Source: Hemerocallis citrina (Eukaryota; Streptophyta; Magnoliopsida; Asparagales; Asphodelaceae). Taken from it: DNA of 64,000 nt. The position numbers and the translations under genes are program-made. Positions 9,859 to 21,599 of the stretch are shown piece by piece. The stretch covers positions 307,549,224-307,613,223 of the forward strand of contig CM030361.1 of assembly GCA_017893485.1 (NCBI GenBank), read 5' to 3'. Below the pieces are notes generated by a model. That model was not told where the DNA came from, did no database searches, and saw only the letters and a program-made list of their open reading frames with translations. Positions within the stretch are counted from its first letter, which is position 1, and the number at the start of each line of letters is the position of its first letter.

Positions 9859-11556
9859 ATGCCTCCTCGGAAAGTCAGGTCAAGGGGGTCCAACCGAGGA
9901 CCCAACCCTGATCAGCAGCAAGAAATTCCCCCTGATCCCGCTCAACAACAGGGGCAACTCCCACCTGCGGCGGAAGACCCGCTCCAACAAGACCTTCCGC
10001 CTCCTAATCAGCCGCCTCCAAAGGGTCCTAACCCTCAGAAACAGCCTCTTCATCAAGAGCACGTCTCCATCCACAATGCCTCCACGGACTCTATGGCCTC
10101 CCATCATCCCCGAGCCTCTGGTCGCCACAATACAGCCCTCAACCGCCAGAAAGATGATGACCTCCGCCGCCATCTGGATGAAAAGCAGGCCCGAGAGGGA
10201 ACCTCCCGCCAACACCATCCGGGCGAGCGGTCTCCGCGCCACCGGTACTACAGGTCCCCCGTCCGCAGAGGGAGGAAAGAGCCCCCCGAGCATTACCGAA
10301 GAAGGCACTCCCCCGCGGGTCGGCAACAGCCCAGGAACAATGAGGCACCAATCACCCGTGCCGAGTTCCAGCAGTTCCAAGCGACCGTCCTGCAGGCTCT
10401 TAACCTCCGTCAAAACCCTAATGAGCCGAAGGCCCCATCTCCTCCTCCAGTCAGAAGCCCTCGCCGACGGTCCCCATCTCCTCGTCCTGCTCCTAGCAAC
10501 TCCCGGCGTACCCCAAGTCCTCGTCGCTCCCGAAGTTACCATCGCCGTAGCCCTCGCTCTCCCTCATACGAAGACGAGTCTAGGGGCTCGGCTGATTACC
10601 GTCGGAGAAATGACACCATGTACCACCGTCTTCATGAAGTAGAGAGGCGCCTGGGCCAGATAGACCGAGAAGAGGAGCTTAAGGGAAGGACCTTACGTCC
10701 TAGCCGACCCCCTTTCTCCCGAACCATAGTGGATGCACCTGTGCCGTTCGGTTTCAAACCTCCCCAATTTGAGACTTACACCGGGGAGACCGATCCAGTC
10801 GATCACGTCGAAAGCTTTAAGACCCTGATGCTCCTCTATCAAGCTTCCGACGCCCTCCTCTGCAAGACCTTCCCCGCAACTCTCAAGGGCCCAGCTCGAG
10901 AATGGTACTCACGCCTTGCCCCTGCCTCAATATTCTCCTTCGAGCAGTTCGAGACCCTTTTCGTCACCCATTTCGTAAGCAGCCGAAGGGCTGAGAAGAC
11001 CAGCATCTCCCTATTGCACCTCCACCAGAAGAAAGGGGAAAAATTGAGAGACTATGTGAAGAGGTTCACAGCCGAAGCCAGGTCCATAGCATCCCTCGAC
11101 CAGTCGGTCGCTGCGGCAGCATTTCAATCCAATGTCCTCAATTCCAACCTCCGCTCCTCCCTCGCCAAGAAACCACCACAGAATTTTGCTGACCTCCTCC
11201 TTCGCAGTGAAAAGTACATCCGGGCCGAAGAGGTCGAGCAGCGACCTAACTGGGAGGGGTCTTCCTCCGGGTTTAAGAGAAAAGGAACAGAAAAGGAAGG
11301 GGCTAAGAAGCTCCAGAAGGATAATGCCGGCCAGCGCCGACCTCCCCCCAGATTCGAGAAGTTCACTCCCCTCACCACTAACGTCTCCACTATTCTGATG
11401 GAAGTCGAGAAAGAAGGGGTCTTACCCCCTGCTCCGAGGATGAACACCCCCGTCAAGAGAAGAGATAAAGAAAAATGGTGTCGTTATCACCGGGACCATG
11501 AGCATGACACCAACGATTGTCGTGCTCTGAAGAACGAGATCGAAGCCCTTATCTAG
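9859..11556 (+). pseudogene. gag: G2 gag, ended by an in-frame TAG
   Basis: The frame opens at ATG 9859, 52 bp after the PBS. About 290 residues are Pro/Arg/Ser-rich and disordered. The capsid-type gag domain follows (FKPPQFETY, GPAREWY, FTAEARS, about residues 292-455), then a Cys/His knuckle (WCRYHRDHEHDTNDC, near 540-555). TAG at 11554-11556 sits where G3 has Gln (IQRG) and G1 has Ser. The frame stays open past it into protease, so it is one point mutation, fitting CAG-to-TAG. Stop readthrough between gag and pol is known in some retroviruses, but two more TAGs downstream make simple decay likelier. Confidence 0.85.
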
Positions 11557-12240
11557 AGGGGGCAGCTGACGAAGTTTGTAAGAAAGGACCGAGCAGAACT
11601 TCCTCCCCAGCCTCGGGGGGCTAACAAGCGTCCGGAACGAGAAGAGACGCCAGACTTTGAGGAAGAGCGAGTCCTCCACCTTATTCATGGGGGCCCAATG
11701 GGGGGCTCCTCGAACTCCTCTCGGAAAGCATTTATTAGAGAAGTCAACTCGGTCCGAATCACCCCTCCTCCCAAAGGCCTCGGCGTGCCCGTCACATTCT
11801 CTGACGAAGATCTCGAAGGTGTCCGCACCCCTCATTGTGACGCGCTCGTCATCAGTCTCCACATGGCGAATTTCAAAGTGGAGAGGATCTTAGTAGACAA
11901 CGGCAGCTCCGTCAACATCCTCTTCCTTGTCGCCTTTAAAGGCCTAAAGCTCTCCCGGGACAGACTCAAGCCCGCCGGTTACACGCTCCACGGGTTCACG
12001 GGAGTGCCAGTGACAATTGAAGGGGTAATTACCCTCGACGTAACCGCTAGCAAAACTCCTACTACCGCCGATGAATTTTATGGTCGTAGACGTCCCAGCA
12101 GCCTACAATGTCATTTTGGGTCGGCCCGGCCTGGCCGCCCTTGAAGCCGTCCCTTCTGCCTACCACCTCAAAATGAAATTCCCCACTCGGGCTGGAGTAG
12201 GAGAAGTAAGGGGCAATCAGGAGCAGGCCCGCAAGTGTTA
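11557..12240 (+). pseudogene. G2 protease region, with a frameshift near 12065
   Basis: Directly after the TAG the same frame continues through a linker (HGGPMGG, SSRKAFIREVN) into an aspartic protease with the active-site motif ILVDNGSS (codons near 11890). The frame breaks at about 12060-12070. The second half (MNFMVVDVPAAYN, ILGRPG) continues in the next frame from 12071. Length and motifs match the intact G1 protease. Confidence 0.82.
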
Positions 12241-13729
12241 TATGACCTCTACCCTCGGACCCGTCCTCTCCTTAGAAACTCTGGAAATCTCCCAAGATGT
12301 TGCTCGACCAACGTCCGAGCCGGTGGACGAATTGGAAGAAGTGCTCTTCTCTGAGCAAGAGCCGGCCCGCAAGTTCTTTGTCAGCAAGGCCCTCCCGTCC
12401 GCCCTATACTCAGATATTGTGCAATGCATCCGAAGGAATCAAGACCTCTTCGCTTGGTCAGCCGCAGATATGCCCGATATATCTGAGGAACTCTTGGTCC
12501 ATCGCCTAAGCGTTGATCCGGGGTCCAAACCGGTTCAGCAGAAGAGACGCAAGTTCGCCCCCGAGCGCCAGCTCGCTATTAAAGAAGAGGTGGACAAACT
12601 CTTGAAGGCCCGGTTCATACAAGAGGTGAACTATCCTGAGTGGTTATCGAATGTGGTGATGGTGAAAAAGTCTAACGGGACGTGGAGAATTTGTATTGAA
12701 TTCACCGACCTCAACAAGGCCTGCCCCAAAGATCCCTTCCCTCTGCCGAGTATTGACACTCTGATTGACGCAACCTCGGGACATGAGCTCCTCAGCTTCA
12801 TGGATGCCTTCTCAGGTTACAATCAGATAAGAATGTTCCCTCCGGACATCCCGAAGACATCGTTCGTGACCGACCAGGGTCTCTATTGCTACAGAGTCAT
12901 GCCGTTCGGTCTAAAGAATGCAGGTGCAACATACCAACACCTCGTCAACAAGGTTTTCTAGGCTCAGATCGGCCGGAACATGGAGGTGTACGTTGACGAC
13001 ATGCTTGTGAAAAGCATCCGAGGCATTGACCATGTGGCCGACCTCCAAGAGGCGTTTGACGTTTTGAGAAAGCACAATATGAGACTCAACCCGAACAAGT
13101 GTGCGTTCGGCGTCTCATCAGGGAAGTTCCTCGGCTTCATGGTTAGCCGACGAGGAATTGAAGCAAATCCGGAGAAGATCAAGGCCATATTGGACATGGC
13201 CCCTCCTAGAAATGTTAAAGAAGTTCAGAGACTAACAGGCCGCCTCGCAGCCATAGGGCGCTTTCTCTCAAAATCCGGGGAAAAATGCCTTCCCTTCTTC
13301 AAGGCCCTCAGGGGGGCTAAAGGATTCGAATGGGGGCAGCACCAACAGGAGTCTTTCGAACAGCTCAAGGCTTACCTCGTCAATCCCCCTCTCCTCAGCA
13401 AGCCGATCCCTGGTGAGCCCCTATACCTCTACCTGGCAGCCTCCGAGCAGACCCTCAGTGCGGTCCTAGTAAGGGAAGAAGACCGGGCCCAGAAGCCCAT
13501 CTACTATGCCAGCAAAGTGCTTCGGGACGCTGAGCTCCGATACCCAAAGATTGAAAAGATGGCTTATGCCCTGGTAATGGCCGCGAGAAAGCTTCGCTCG
13601 TACTTTCAGTCCCATTCGGTGGTCGTTCTTACCGACCAGCCGCTGAAGCAGATCCTCCATAGGCCGGAGACTTCGGGTCGCCTTATGAAATGGTCGATCG
13701 AGCTGAGCCAACATGACATATCATATTAG
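12241..13729 (+). pseudogene. G2 reverse transcriptase and gypsy-type RNase H, two in-frame TAGs
   Basis: All the RT landmarks are present: the thumb-proximal KRRKFAPERQ segment, WRICIEFTDLN, PFPLPSID, LSFMDAFSGYNQI, VMPFGLKNAGATYQ and the catalytic YVDD at 12989-13000. The connection (LGFMVSRRGIEANPEKI) and the gypsy RNase H (YASKVLRDAELRYPKIEK, VLTDQPLKQIL) follow in the same frame. TAG at 12959-12961 replaces a probable Lys before AQIG, and TAG at 13727-13729 replaces the Gln found in G3 (ISYQP). The enzyme would copy element RNA into DNA, but it cannot be made whole here. Confidence 0.88.
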
Positions 13730-14250
13730 CCTCGGACCGCGATCAAGGCTCAGGCACTGGCCAAATTCATAGTTGAGAGTACCATCCCCGAGCCCAGCCA
13801 AACAATGAAGGGACCACCAGTCTGGTCGGTTTATGTTGACGGTTCCTCCTGCAATGAAGGAAGCGGGGCAGGAGTCATCCTGGCAGGCCCAGATGACTTC
13901 ATCCTCCAATACTCCCTCCGTATCAACTTCAAAGCCTCAAAAAACGAAGCCGAATACGAAGCGCTCATAGCCGGCCTTGGAATGGCCTGGAATGCAGGGG
14001 CACAACGACTCCGAATCTTTTGCGACTCCCAGCTAGTCGTCAATCAGGTCCTCGGCGAATATGAAGCACGTGATGACAGAATGGTTAGATACTTAGCAAA
14101 GGTCAAGAGCCTCATGGCGCAGTTTGAAGAGGCCCTCGTCCAAAGGATCCCCCGAGAAGAAAATGCTCAGGCCGACGCCCTATCCAAATCAGCCTCCTCT
14201 TCCCTTCAAGGTCTTGAGCAGACCGTATTGATAGAAGTCCTCCTGAAGCC
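13730..14250 (+). pseudogene. G2 second (archaeal-like) RNase H domain
   Basis: After the second RT-region TAG the same frame encodes WSVYVDGSSCNEGSGAGVIL, NEAEYEALIAGL, CDSQLVVNQV and ENAQADALSKSA. This is the D-E-D-D pattern of the RNase H fold in the plant reverse-transcriptase-like family. Having this domain in addition to the gypsy RNase H is a known hallmark of Tat-lineage elements. G3 has the same arrangement at 53300-53960. Confidence 0.85.
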
Positions 14251-15576
14251 GAGCATAGAGGACGAAGCACCTGACTCCGTTGAAACATTCCCTGTCCTCC
14301 TCGAAGACAATTGGATGAAACCCCTCGTCGAATTCTTAAGGGACGGACTCCTCCCCGAGGATCCGAAGGAAGCAAGGAGAGTCAGAACCCGAGCTGAGCG
14401 TTATACATTAATCGAAGGCATCCTATATAAACGCTCCTTCACCCAGGTGGACGGTCGGCCTTACCTGAGGTGCCTTTCCCCCAGGCAGGCCGAGTACGCC
14501 TTGCAAGAACTCCACGAGGGCATCGCCGGGGCCCATTCTGGGTCCAGGGCTCTAGCGCGCAAAGTGTTGAACTACGGGTATTTTTGGCCCACTCTCCTAC
14601 GGGACGCTGAGCGACACGTTCGCAATTTAGCTCCTGTCAGAAGCATTCAGACATCCGACGCCTTCCACAAGCTCCACTCACCTCCCTATCAAGTCCGATC
14701 CCCTTCGCCATGTGGGGGATGGATTTACTAGGGCCGTTTCCACCAGCCCCCGGACAGCTTAAGTTCCTGGTCGTGGCAGTCGACTATTTCTTGAAATGGA
14801 TAGAGGCCGAGCCCCTGGCCACGATCACCGAACATAAGGTCGTTCAGTTCTTTTGGAAAAGTGTGATCTGCCGATTTGGCGTTCCCAGGGTCCTGGTTAC
14901 GGACAACGGAACGCAATTCACCGGGGCCGCCTTCCGAGCTTTATGTGAAGACCTCGCCATACAACACCGTTTCTCCTCCGTCTCTCATCCTCAGTCAAAT
15001 GGCCAGGCCGAAAATGCCAACCGACAGATCCTCTCGGGCATTAAGAAGAGGTTAGACAAGTGTTACAAGGGGTTATGGATCGATCAGCTGCCCAACGTGC
15101 TGTGGAACTACCGCACCACAAAGCGGACCCCAACGGGCGAGAGCCCGTTTAATCTCACCTATGGGTCCGAGGCCATCATCCCCCTAGAAGTCGGGATACC
15201 CTCTCCTCGTCTGATAGCTTATGAAGAAGAGCAGAACGCTAGAGAGTTCAGAGCAAGTCTAGATCTGATAGATGAAATCCCAGAGAGAGCTGCCATACGC
15301 CATCAAACTTACCGAAGGAGGATCAAGCTAGCATACAACAAAAGATTCCGCCCAACGAACCTCAAAGAAGGGGACCTAGTCCTCCGAAAATTGGCCATCT
15401 CCTTCCCCGGACAGAAAAGCAAACTGGCCCCGAATTGGGAGGGACCCTACAAGATCTCAAAAGTGATCCGTCCCGGTGCATATAGACTAGAAGATCTCGA
15501 AGGCAGGGAGATTCCCAGGACTTGGAATGTCGACCATCTCTTAAAATACCAAGAGAGAGCAACAATCCCTCTCTAA
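14251..15576 (+). pseudogene. G2 integrase, with a frameshift near 14635
   Basis: The linker and zinc-binding region (ELHEGIAGAHSG, LNYGYFWPTLLRDAERHVRN) lead to a frameshift near 14635 that destroys the expected CAPC cysteines. The catalytic core reads on from about 14690 in another frame: WGMDLLGPF (first Asp), VTDNGTQF (second Asp) and NGQAENANRQI (Glu), a DDE integrase. The C-terminal domain includes KEGDLVLRK and KLAPNWEGPYKI. No chromodomain is seen. TAA at 15574-15576 is the natural end. Confidence 0.87.
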
Positions 15577-15744
15577 GTAACTCGAGATGCCGAACCGTTC
15601 CCTTCCTGTTACTTGTAGTAATTTTTCTTTTATTTTTCCTTGTAATAACGGCTAGCAACTTTAGAAGCAGCCGATCATTGGATATTAATAAATGAAGTTT
15701 TTTCATATTTCTGCTACAATCACATCTCTCTGCTTTTAACTCTT
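15577..15744 (+). other. spacer after G2 integrase
   Basis: This stretch is A/T-rich after the TAA and includes attaataaatgaag near 15685, a possible poly(A) region. No gene is seen. Confidence 0.4.
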
Positions 15745-16605
15745 TAATCTAACGATGGTTCGGAGTCCAGCACTCGGCTCGACTCTACTTCCCCGGCTCG
15801 CCCACAGGCGAGCCGGATGTGGATCGCCGTTCGGAATTGCTCCCACAGCCGTTGAATGGTTTGGAGTCCAACACTTGGCTCGACTCTACTTCGCAAGTTC
15901 GCTCCTAAGCGAGCTAGAAGTAGCTCGCCATTCGGAATTGCTCCCACAACCTTAAACTAATCTAACGATGGTTCGGAGTCCAGCACTCGGCTCGACTCTA
16001 CTTCCCCGGCTTGCCCACAGGCGAGCCGGATGTGGATCGCTGTTCGGAATTGCTCCCACAGCCGTTGAATGGTTCGGAGTCCAACACTTGGCTCGACTCT
16101 ACTTCGCAAGTTCGCTCCTAAGCGAGCTAGAAATAGCTCGCCATTCGGAATTGCTCCCACAACCTTAAACTAATCTGACGATGGTTCGGAGTCCAGCACT
16201 CGGCTCGACTCTACTTCCCCGGCTCGCCCACAGGCGAGCCAGATGTGGATCGCCGTTCGGAATTGCTCCCACAGCCGTTGAATGGTTCGGAGTCCAACAC
16301 TTGGCTCGACTCTACTTCGCAAGTTCGCTCCTAAGCGAGCTAGAAGTAGCTCGCCATTCGGAATTGCTCCCACAACCTTAAACTAATCTGACGATGGTTC
16401 GGAGTCCATCACTCGGCTCGACTCTACTTCCCCGGTTCGCCCACAGGCGAGCTGGATGTAGATCGCCGTTCGGAATTGCTCCCACAGCCGTTGTATGGTT
16501 CGGAGTCCAACACTTGGCTCGACTCTACTTCGCAAGTTCGCTCCTAAGCGAGCTAGAAGTAGCTCGCCATTCGGAATTGCTCCCACAACCCTTAAGCTAA
16601 CCTAA
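15745..16605. repeat. 213-bp tandem array (four copies, each two ~106-bp halves)
   Basis: The landmark gatggttcggagtcca recurs at 15754, 15967, 16180 and 16393, exactly 213 bp apart. A degenerate fifth start lies at 16606. Each unit has two halves, both ending ggaattgctcccaca. Short hairpins (ggctcgcccacaggcgagcc) occur in most units. 213 is a multiple of three, so the same open frames recur on both strands; these are not genes. Confidence 0.93.
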
Positions 16606-17049
16606 CGATGGTTGGGGTCCTATGGCTCGACTTTACCTCACCGGCTCGTCCCCAAATGGGCCGGGGTTAGATGGCCACTCCGACCTGCCCCCACGACTAT
16701 CGAGCCGAGCGGACGAGGTACCGACCCTCGTATATGGCGAAAAAACCTTCCGAGGCAAAATCACCGTCAGATCGTCTCATAATGTGTGCTTGAGTGTGGT
16801 CAACGGATCTGATTCAGCCACGTGTCCACAAAACGACAAGATAACGTTTTCTTGGGAACTGGACCCGCCTCAAGATTCGTGCCACCATCCGACGGCCCTG
16901 ATCACTTCACCTCGCTCGGCCCCAAACGTCAAGCAACCGGCAATCCGAATCAACTTTCTTTCGCAATCGCCTCGGCCGACGAGCCGTATGAACACTGCCA
17001 ACCTATACGAAGCAAAAACTAGTCTCAAAAAGTTCGGATTAAGGTTTTA
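16606..17049 (+). repeat. left copy of the flanking repeat of the G2 antisense gene
   Basis: The motif gacgaggtaccgaccctcgt and the following ~150 bp (ending near acaaaacgacaagataacgttttc) at about 16710-16870 reappear in the same orientation near 21606, 21971, 22320, 22640 and 22889, on the other side of the antisense gene. Small open frames here have no recognisable product. Confidence 0.75.
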
Positions 17050-17440
17050 GGGGACCTCCCCCGGATTCCGGACTTTGGTCATCACCTCATCCACCATGAT
17101 CTCCCCTGACCCTGACACTCGCCTCGAAGCCGTCAGAGTCAGGAGAAGACCATGGTGGAAGAGCGACCACCTCTCCTCCCGAAGCGAGCTCCCACTCAGT
17201 TCCGGACTTTGGTCACCACCTCTTCTACCGTGATCTTCCCCGATCCTAACCCCCACATCGGAGCCGTCAGAATCGGGAGAAGACCACAGTTGAAGAACGG
17301 CCGCCCGTCCTTCCCTCGGGTCCGGACTACGGTCGCCAACTCTTCTGCCTTGTCCTCCCCCGCCCCTGACACCCACATCGTTACTGTCAGGAACGGGAAA
17401 AGAACAAGACAGAAGAGTGACCACCCTCCAGAACTCTCGA
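17050..17440. repeat. ~132-bp tandem repeat, three copies
   Basis: Units start near 17065 (attccggactttggtc), 17199 (gttccggactttggtc) and 17329 (gtccggactacggtc). Each runs into gccgtcagaatcgggagaag or a close variant. The period is about 130-134 bp. Open frames on both strands are repeat-borne. Confidence 0.75.
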
Positions 17441-18071
17441 GATCAAATTTTTTCACAAAGCTGGCATCCGCCCTAGGGCAGACGCCATCGATGCCACCCA
17501 AGTTCAAGACTGCAATAACAAACTACAGGGGGGTGTGGGTTTTATAGCCCTCCCCCAAGAGACTGTCATTATGACCCTCGGGAGTCCAGAAGTCATGCCT
17601 AGGGAGCTGAACCGCCGCGTATTAATTAAGAGGCACCGTTCTCAATGCCCTTGGGAAGGTGGAACGCCCCCACGGATCCCGGAGCGCCGTTAATGCTGTT
17701 GGGGGACTAGTCCCATCTTTTCAGAACCACGCTTGGACGCCCGAAGGCCCGCATTCCTAATCAGGCCGCGTGGCCGCAGCTTCGAAATGGCTGTACCTTA
17801 GCCGCCGAACCGAGCCGCACCTGAAGGCGCCGAGCAAGGTTCAGAACCGCGGCAAGAGTGTGAGTTTCGAGGCCAAGATGCTCGACGAAGCAAACACTTG
17901 CCTTGCGGTTCATTTCGAGCCTACCCTAGCTAGCGCGATTACAGCACAATAAGAAGCCAGCAGATAACAGTTCAGATAAATCAACTCCAATTTTATTAAT
18001 AACTTGGATAAATCTACAAAAAGATTACAACAAAACACAGTTCGGAAATCCGAAGACAAGACACGACCCGT
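17441..18071. other. non-coding stretch downstream of the G2 antisense gene
   Basis: No repeat or convincing gene is seen. Its right end is the 3'UTR of the antisense gene. AATAAA lies on the minus strand at 17997-17992, about 75 bp after that gene's stop. Confidence 0.5.
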
Positions 18072-21000
18072 TTACTGCCTCCGCAGAAGGGGGACGCTCC
18101 GGTTCAACGACACCTTAGGTCGGCGCTTCTTGACCCCCGAGCTCGTTTCCAGACCAACGAATCGAGATGCCTCCTCGCCGCTGACCCTGGCAGTCGCTCC
18201 AACCGAAGCACCACTTGAAGACACCGCTACGCCGCTTTGGGCGTCGGCTGCTGACCTGCCTATGATAGGAGTTCGGCTCGCGGCTTGATAGAACGTAATC
18301 CCTCGCTCAATTTCTTCGCGAGTGCAAGAGGTGCTCCGGACGTTAGCCCTCACCGGCTGAGGTTTGAGCCGAGCAGCCTCTTCCTCTAGTTCGACGATCC
18401 GGTCCTTCAACGTGTCATCCTTTACAATCACTTTGAGTCGAGGAAGTTTCGCCGAACCCGGATACTCGGCACTGTCAGATATAACGCGGCGCAAATGGGT
18501 CACCTCGATGCTCTTATCGACCGTCACCCTCTGCAGCTGTTCTACCTTCTTCGCAAAGTCATCTCGTTCGGCCGAAACTCGCACCAGTTCCTCCTCCTTC
18601 GCAGATAGTTCGGCCTCGACTATCCGTAGATGGTGCAGCCGGCCAACGCCTCACTATGCCTAATCTCTAAGTTGTAAAGTATCCTCCTCGTCAGATGAAC
18701 CTCACCCTCAAGACGGTCCTCCCACGACTGCTGAAACAGCTCTGCACGGCACCGAGCCGCCGCGGAGATAGCAGTAGGCTCGGCGATCTGAAATAAGAAA
18801 TGGACAACATTGAAGTACTGAATGGCCGAACCAAACACTTAGACAGAAGTCCAAAATCAAAACATCACTTTTCATTCATCATCAAAAGCGGTGGCCAGTC
18901 CGCAAAAGGCATTACACTTTTGAAAGAACAAAAAAAAACAAAACAAGAAACTACAAAGAATTTGCGAGGGGATCAGGGGTCCACCTGCGTCGCCGCGTCG
19001 ACCTCGGGCGCGTCGTTAGATGGCCCCTCGATCCTCCCCTCGATCTGGGCGTTCGCCACAGGGGGGTCGGTCTCCTCCTCCTCGTCACCGCCTTCGTCCT
19101 CGTCGCCTTCGCCCCCCTCCTCCTCGCCACCTGAAGGCGACCCTGGCCACAGTCTGTAGCTGACCCGCTCGAAGCCGGGGACACGATCCTAAACATGATC
19201 GAGTGCCCTCTGATAGGACCTCTCCATGTTCTCGGCCATGTGTTTCTTCGCCTCAGCCTCGACCTCGGCCTCTACTTCGGCCCTAATCTTAACCGCCAGC
19301 GCCTCTTTCTCCGCCTTCAGGTCGGCCAGAGACTTCGCCGACGCGGCCAACTCCTCGGCAGCCTTCGTGGCCTTCACCGACTCCGCGTCGAGTCTCCGCT
19401 TGACCCTTTCTAGGTCGGCCTCAAGATCAGCGACCCGGACCTCCAATGCCTCGGCTCGCCTCTGCTCAGCCTCGAGTTCCTTGACCGCCCTGACCTTTGC
19501 CGTCCTGTCTTTGTCGCTGGCGGCCTTCAGCTCCTTCTCCTGCGCGGCGAACGTCTCGAGGAGGTGGCCGAAGTGGCAGGTGGCCTGCAAAGACAACGAT
19601 CAGAGCAATGTGCGAGCCGGGCAGCAAACTTGAAGAAATTCGCAAGAAAACACTTACCGACACAAGCGACCGTGCGACTTCATAGGTGTCGTCGCCGACC
19701 GTCCCCGCCTTCAACGCGGCTCTGTCCTTCGGGGTCGCCAAGTGCTTGACGACCTGCACTGACATCTGTGAGTTGCCGAGGAATCCATCGTGATTCTTCA
19801 CCCGCCAGTTCGGCACAAACAACTGCTTGTGCTGCTCGGTCAGGATTTCCTCGGCCGCTTTGGTCAATGGCGGGGCCTCGAGCGCCAGAGCTGCGTTAAC
19901 ATCAAAATCCCCCTCTATCACGGTCGGGGCCACAGGGACCGAGGCCTCCTCGGCAACAACCACCTCCGAAGGCACCTCGGTAACCGGAGGAGGCGGGGTG
20001 GTGGTAAAGGCAACCGTGGGCTGTGGAGTCGACGAGGCAGCCTCGGTCGCCCTCTTCCTCTTTCTGCCCCCGGCCAACTTGGACCTATCGGCCATCATAG
20101 CGTTGAAATCAATCTTCATTGCTTCTGCATCGGACAACAAAAAACAAATCAGCAAGACGAACTAAAGACTTGAAAAACGAAAATAAATGAGATGTCAGGA
20201 GCATACTCGGGTCGATGGGGCTTAGGCCGGACCCGAACAGCACCTCCTCCGTCAACTCCCTCCAACTCAACAACGGAAGGGCCATGATCTTCCTCGCCAC
20301 CTCCTCCTCGGCCTCAGACAGTACAGGGTCGGCTCGCGCAAATTTCGGCACCTCCACTTTCCACCGGGTCGGAATGTGCCGTATCGCCTCACCCCTTATT
20401 ATAAAATACTTCTCTTTCCAACCCTTAATTGAGTCGGGGTTTTCTACGATCCTAACACCCTTCCTCGGCCCCAAGTAGTACCGATACTCCATCTTGTGCT
20501 GCCTGTTTATCCGATACAGGCCTTGGAAGACTGTTAAGTCCGGCACTACTTCAGCCCTGCGGCACTGAAGCAAGAAAGCATTCACGTGACGCCATGTGTT
20601 CGGCATGAATTGGGTCGGTGCGAGGCAGAACCAGCCGAGGATCTGGAGGATGAAAGGATGCAGCGAAAAACGCAGTCTGGCATTCAAGGAGTCGAAGTCG
20701 AACATGCACATGTCCGACGATGACAGCTTGGAATTCGCTCGCATCCCGGGGCCGGGGAGCATCAGCTTGTACTCCGGTGGGATGGCGAATCCCTTTCTGA
20801 TCCGAAGGAGATCCCTCTCGGACAGCACCGAAATAAGCTCGTCGGCCTCGGTGGGAAGAGCCGGGTTGGGTTCTTCGAGGATTTTCGACTTTCCATAGAC
20901 CGCCTTCTCTAAAAGGTCGCTCTCGTACTGCCTGACCCCCGAATGCCCGGACAGAACAGAGGGATATCGTCCCATCTCGGGAGCTTGCTTTGGGTTCTCC

Positions 21001-21182
21001 ACAACCACCTCAACCACGGGAGATTGGGTCGCCACCCTCCTCTTCTTCTTCTCCTGCCTCACCTCGGCTACGGACGGTTCGGCAACCTGTTTACCCTTTC
21101 TCCGGATCTCCGACCTTCTCCTCTCCTCGGCACCATCATCGCCCGAGGACGAGGCCCCACTCCCCGAGTTCACTCGTGACAT
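18072..21182 (-). pseudogene. antisense extra gene of G2, four exons, lightly damaged
   Basis: Read on the minus strand, exons are 21182-20207, 20124-19658, 19584-18985 and 18787-18072. Intron phases are 1, 0, 0, the same as in the intact G1 gene. Donors are GTATGC, GTAAGT and GTGGAC; acceptors end in cag. Exon 1 carries the same globular region as G1 (FMPNTWRHVNAFLLQC, DSIKGWKEKYFIIRGE, LPLLSWREL). Exon 2 is Pro/Val/Thr-rich, exon 3 is a strong Glu/Ala/Lys coiled coil, and exon 4 has a coiled coil plus a Ser-rich tail. Damage is one TAG in exon 3 (DHV-stop, near 19190) and one frameshift near 18640. Sequence similarity to G1 is low outside exon 1, so shared architecture is the main evidence of common origin. 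Confidence 0.75.
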
Positions 21183-21387
21183 CTCTAGAAAAAAGGCTAA
21201 GGCTAAGTAGACTGACCTTTGAAGTGACGTTCACGGTCGGAATGCGCTCGCCGGAAATCGCCTGGCCCACATGACAGCTAACGACACCACCTTGGAGCGA
21301 AAGTCGCTGCTAGCAAAGAACTTAGAGAACAAAAGTGAAGTCTTGGGAGTAAAAAGTAAGAAATGAGCTTGGGAGTGGGGGTGAGAA

Positions 21388-21393
21388 CTTATA
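21388..21393 (-). promoter_or_regulatory. TATA box of the G2 antisense gene
   Basis: The minus strand reads GGTTATAAGTTC about 205 bp upstream of the ATG at 21182. The position matches the boxes of G1 and G3. Confidence 0.5.
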
Positions 21394-21599
21394 ACCCCTA
21401 AAATGTTGGGCCTCCTTGAGAAACGTGAAAAGCCCACTAAGCCAAAGCGCCAAGTGGAGAATTGCGACGTTTCGAAGAACGGAAGGGCTCCCCAAATCAC
21501 TAAGTAAACGACTCGGCCACCGGTCTGCCAAACAGAGCTACTAAGCCCCTCCAAAATAGCCAACTCAGCACCTCGGCCAACAGCGCTGAGATGCCGAGC

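Noticed and set aside
9880..10642. Frames on both strands overlapping the G2 gag start
   Set aside because: They are shadows of the Pro/Arg/Ser-rich gag N-terminus, which has strong codon bias.
11554..11556. Programmed readthrough TAG between gag and pol in G2
   Set aside because: G1 and G3 have sense codons at this position, and two further TAGs occur in the RT region.
15755..16600. Eight recurring 66-68-aa frames on both strands
   Set aside because: They follow the 213-bp repeat, a multiple of three, so one chance frame is copied in every unit. No start context or domain supports them.
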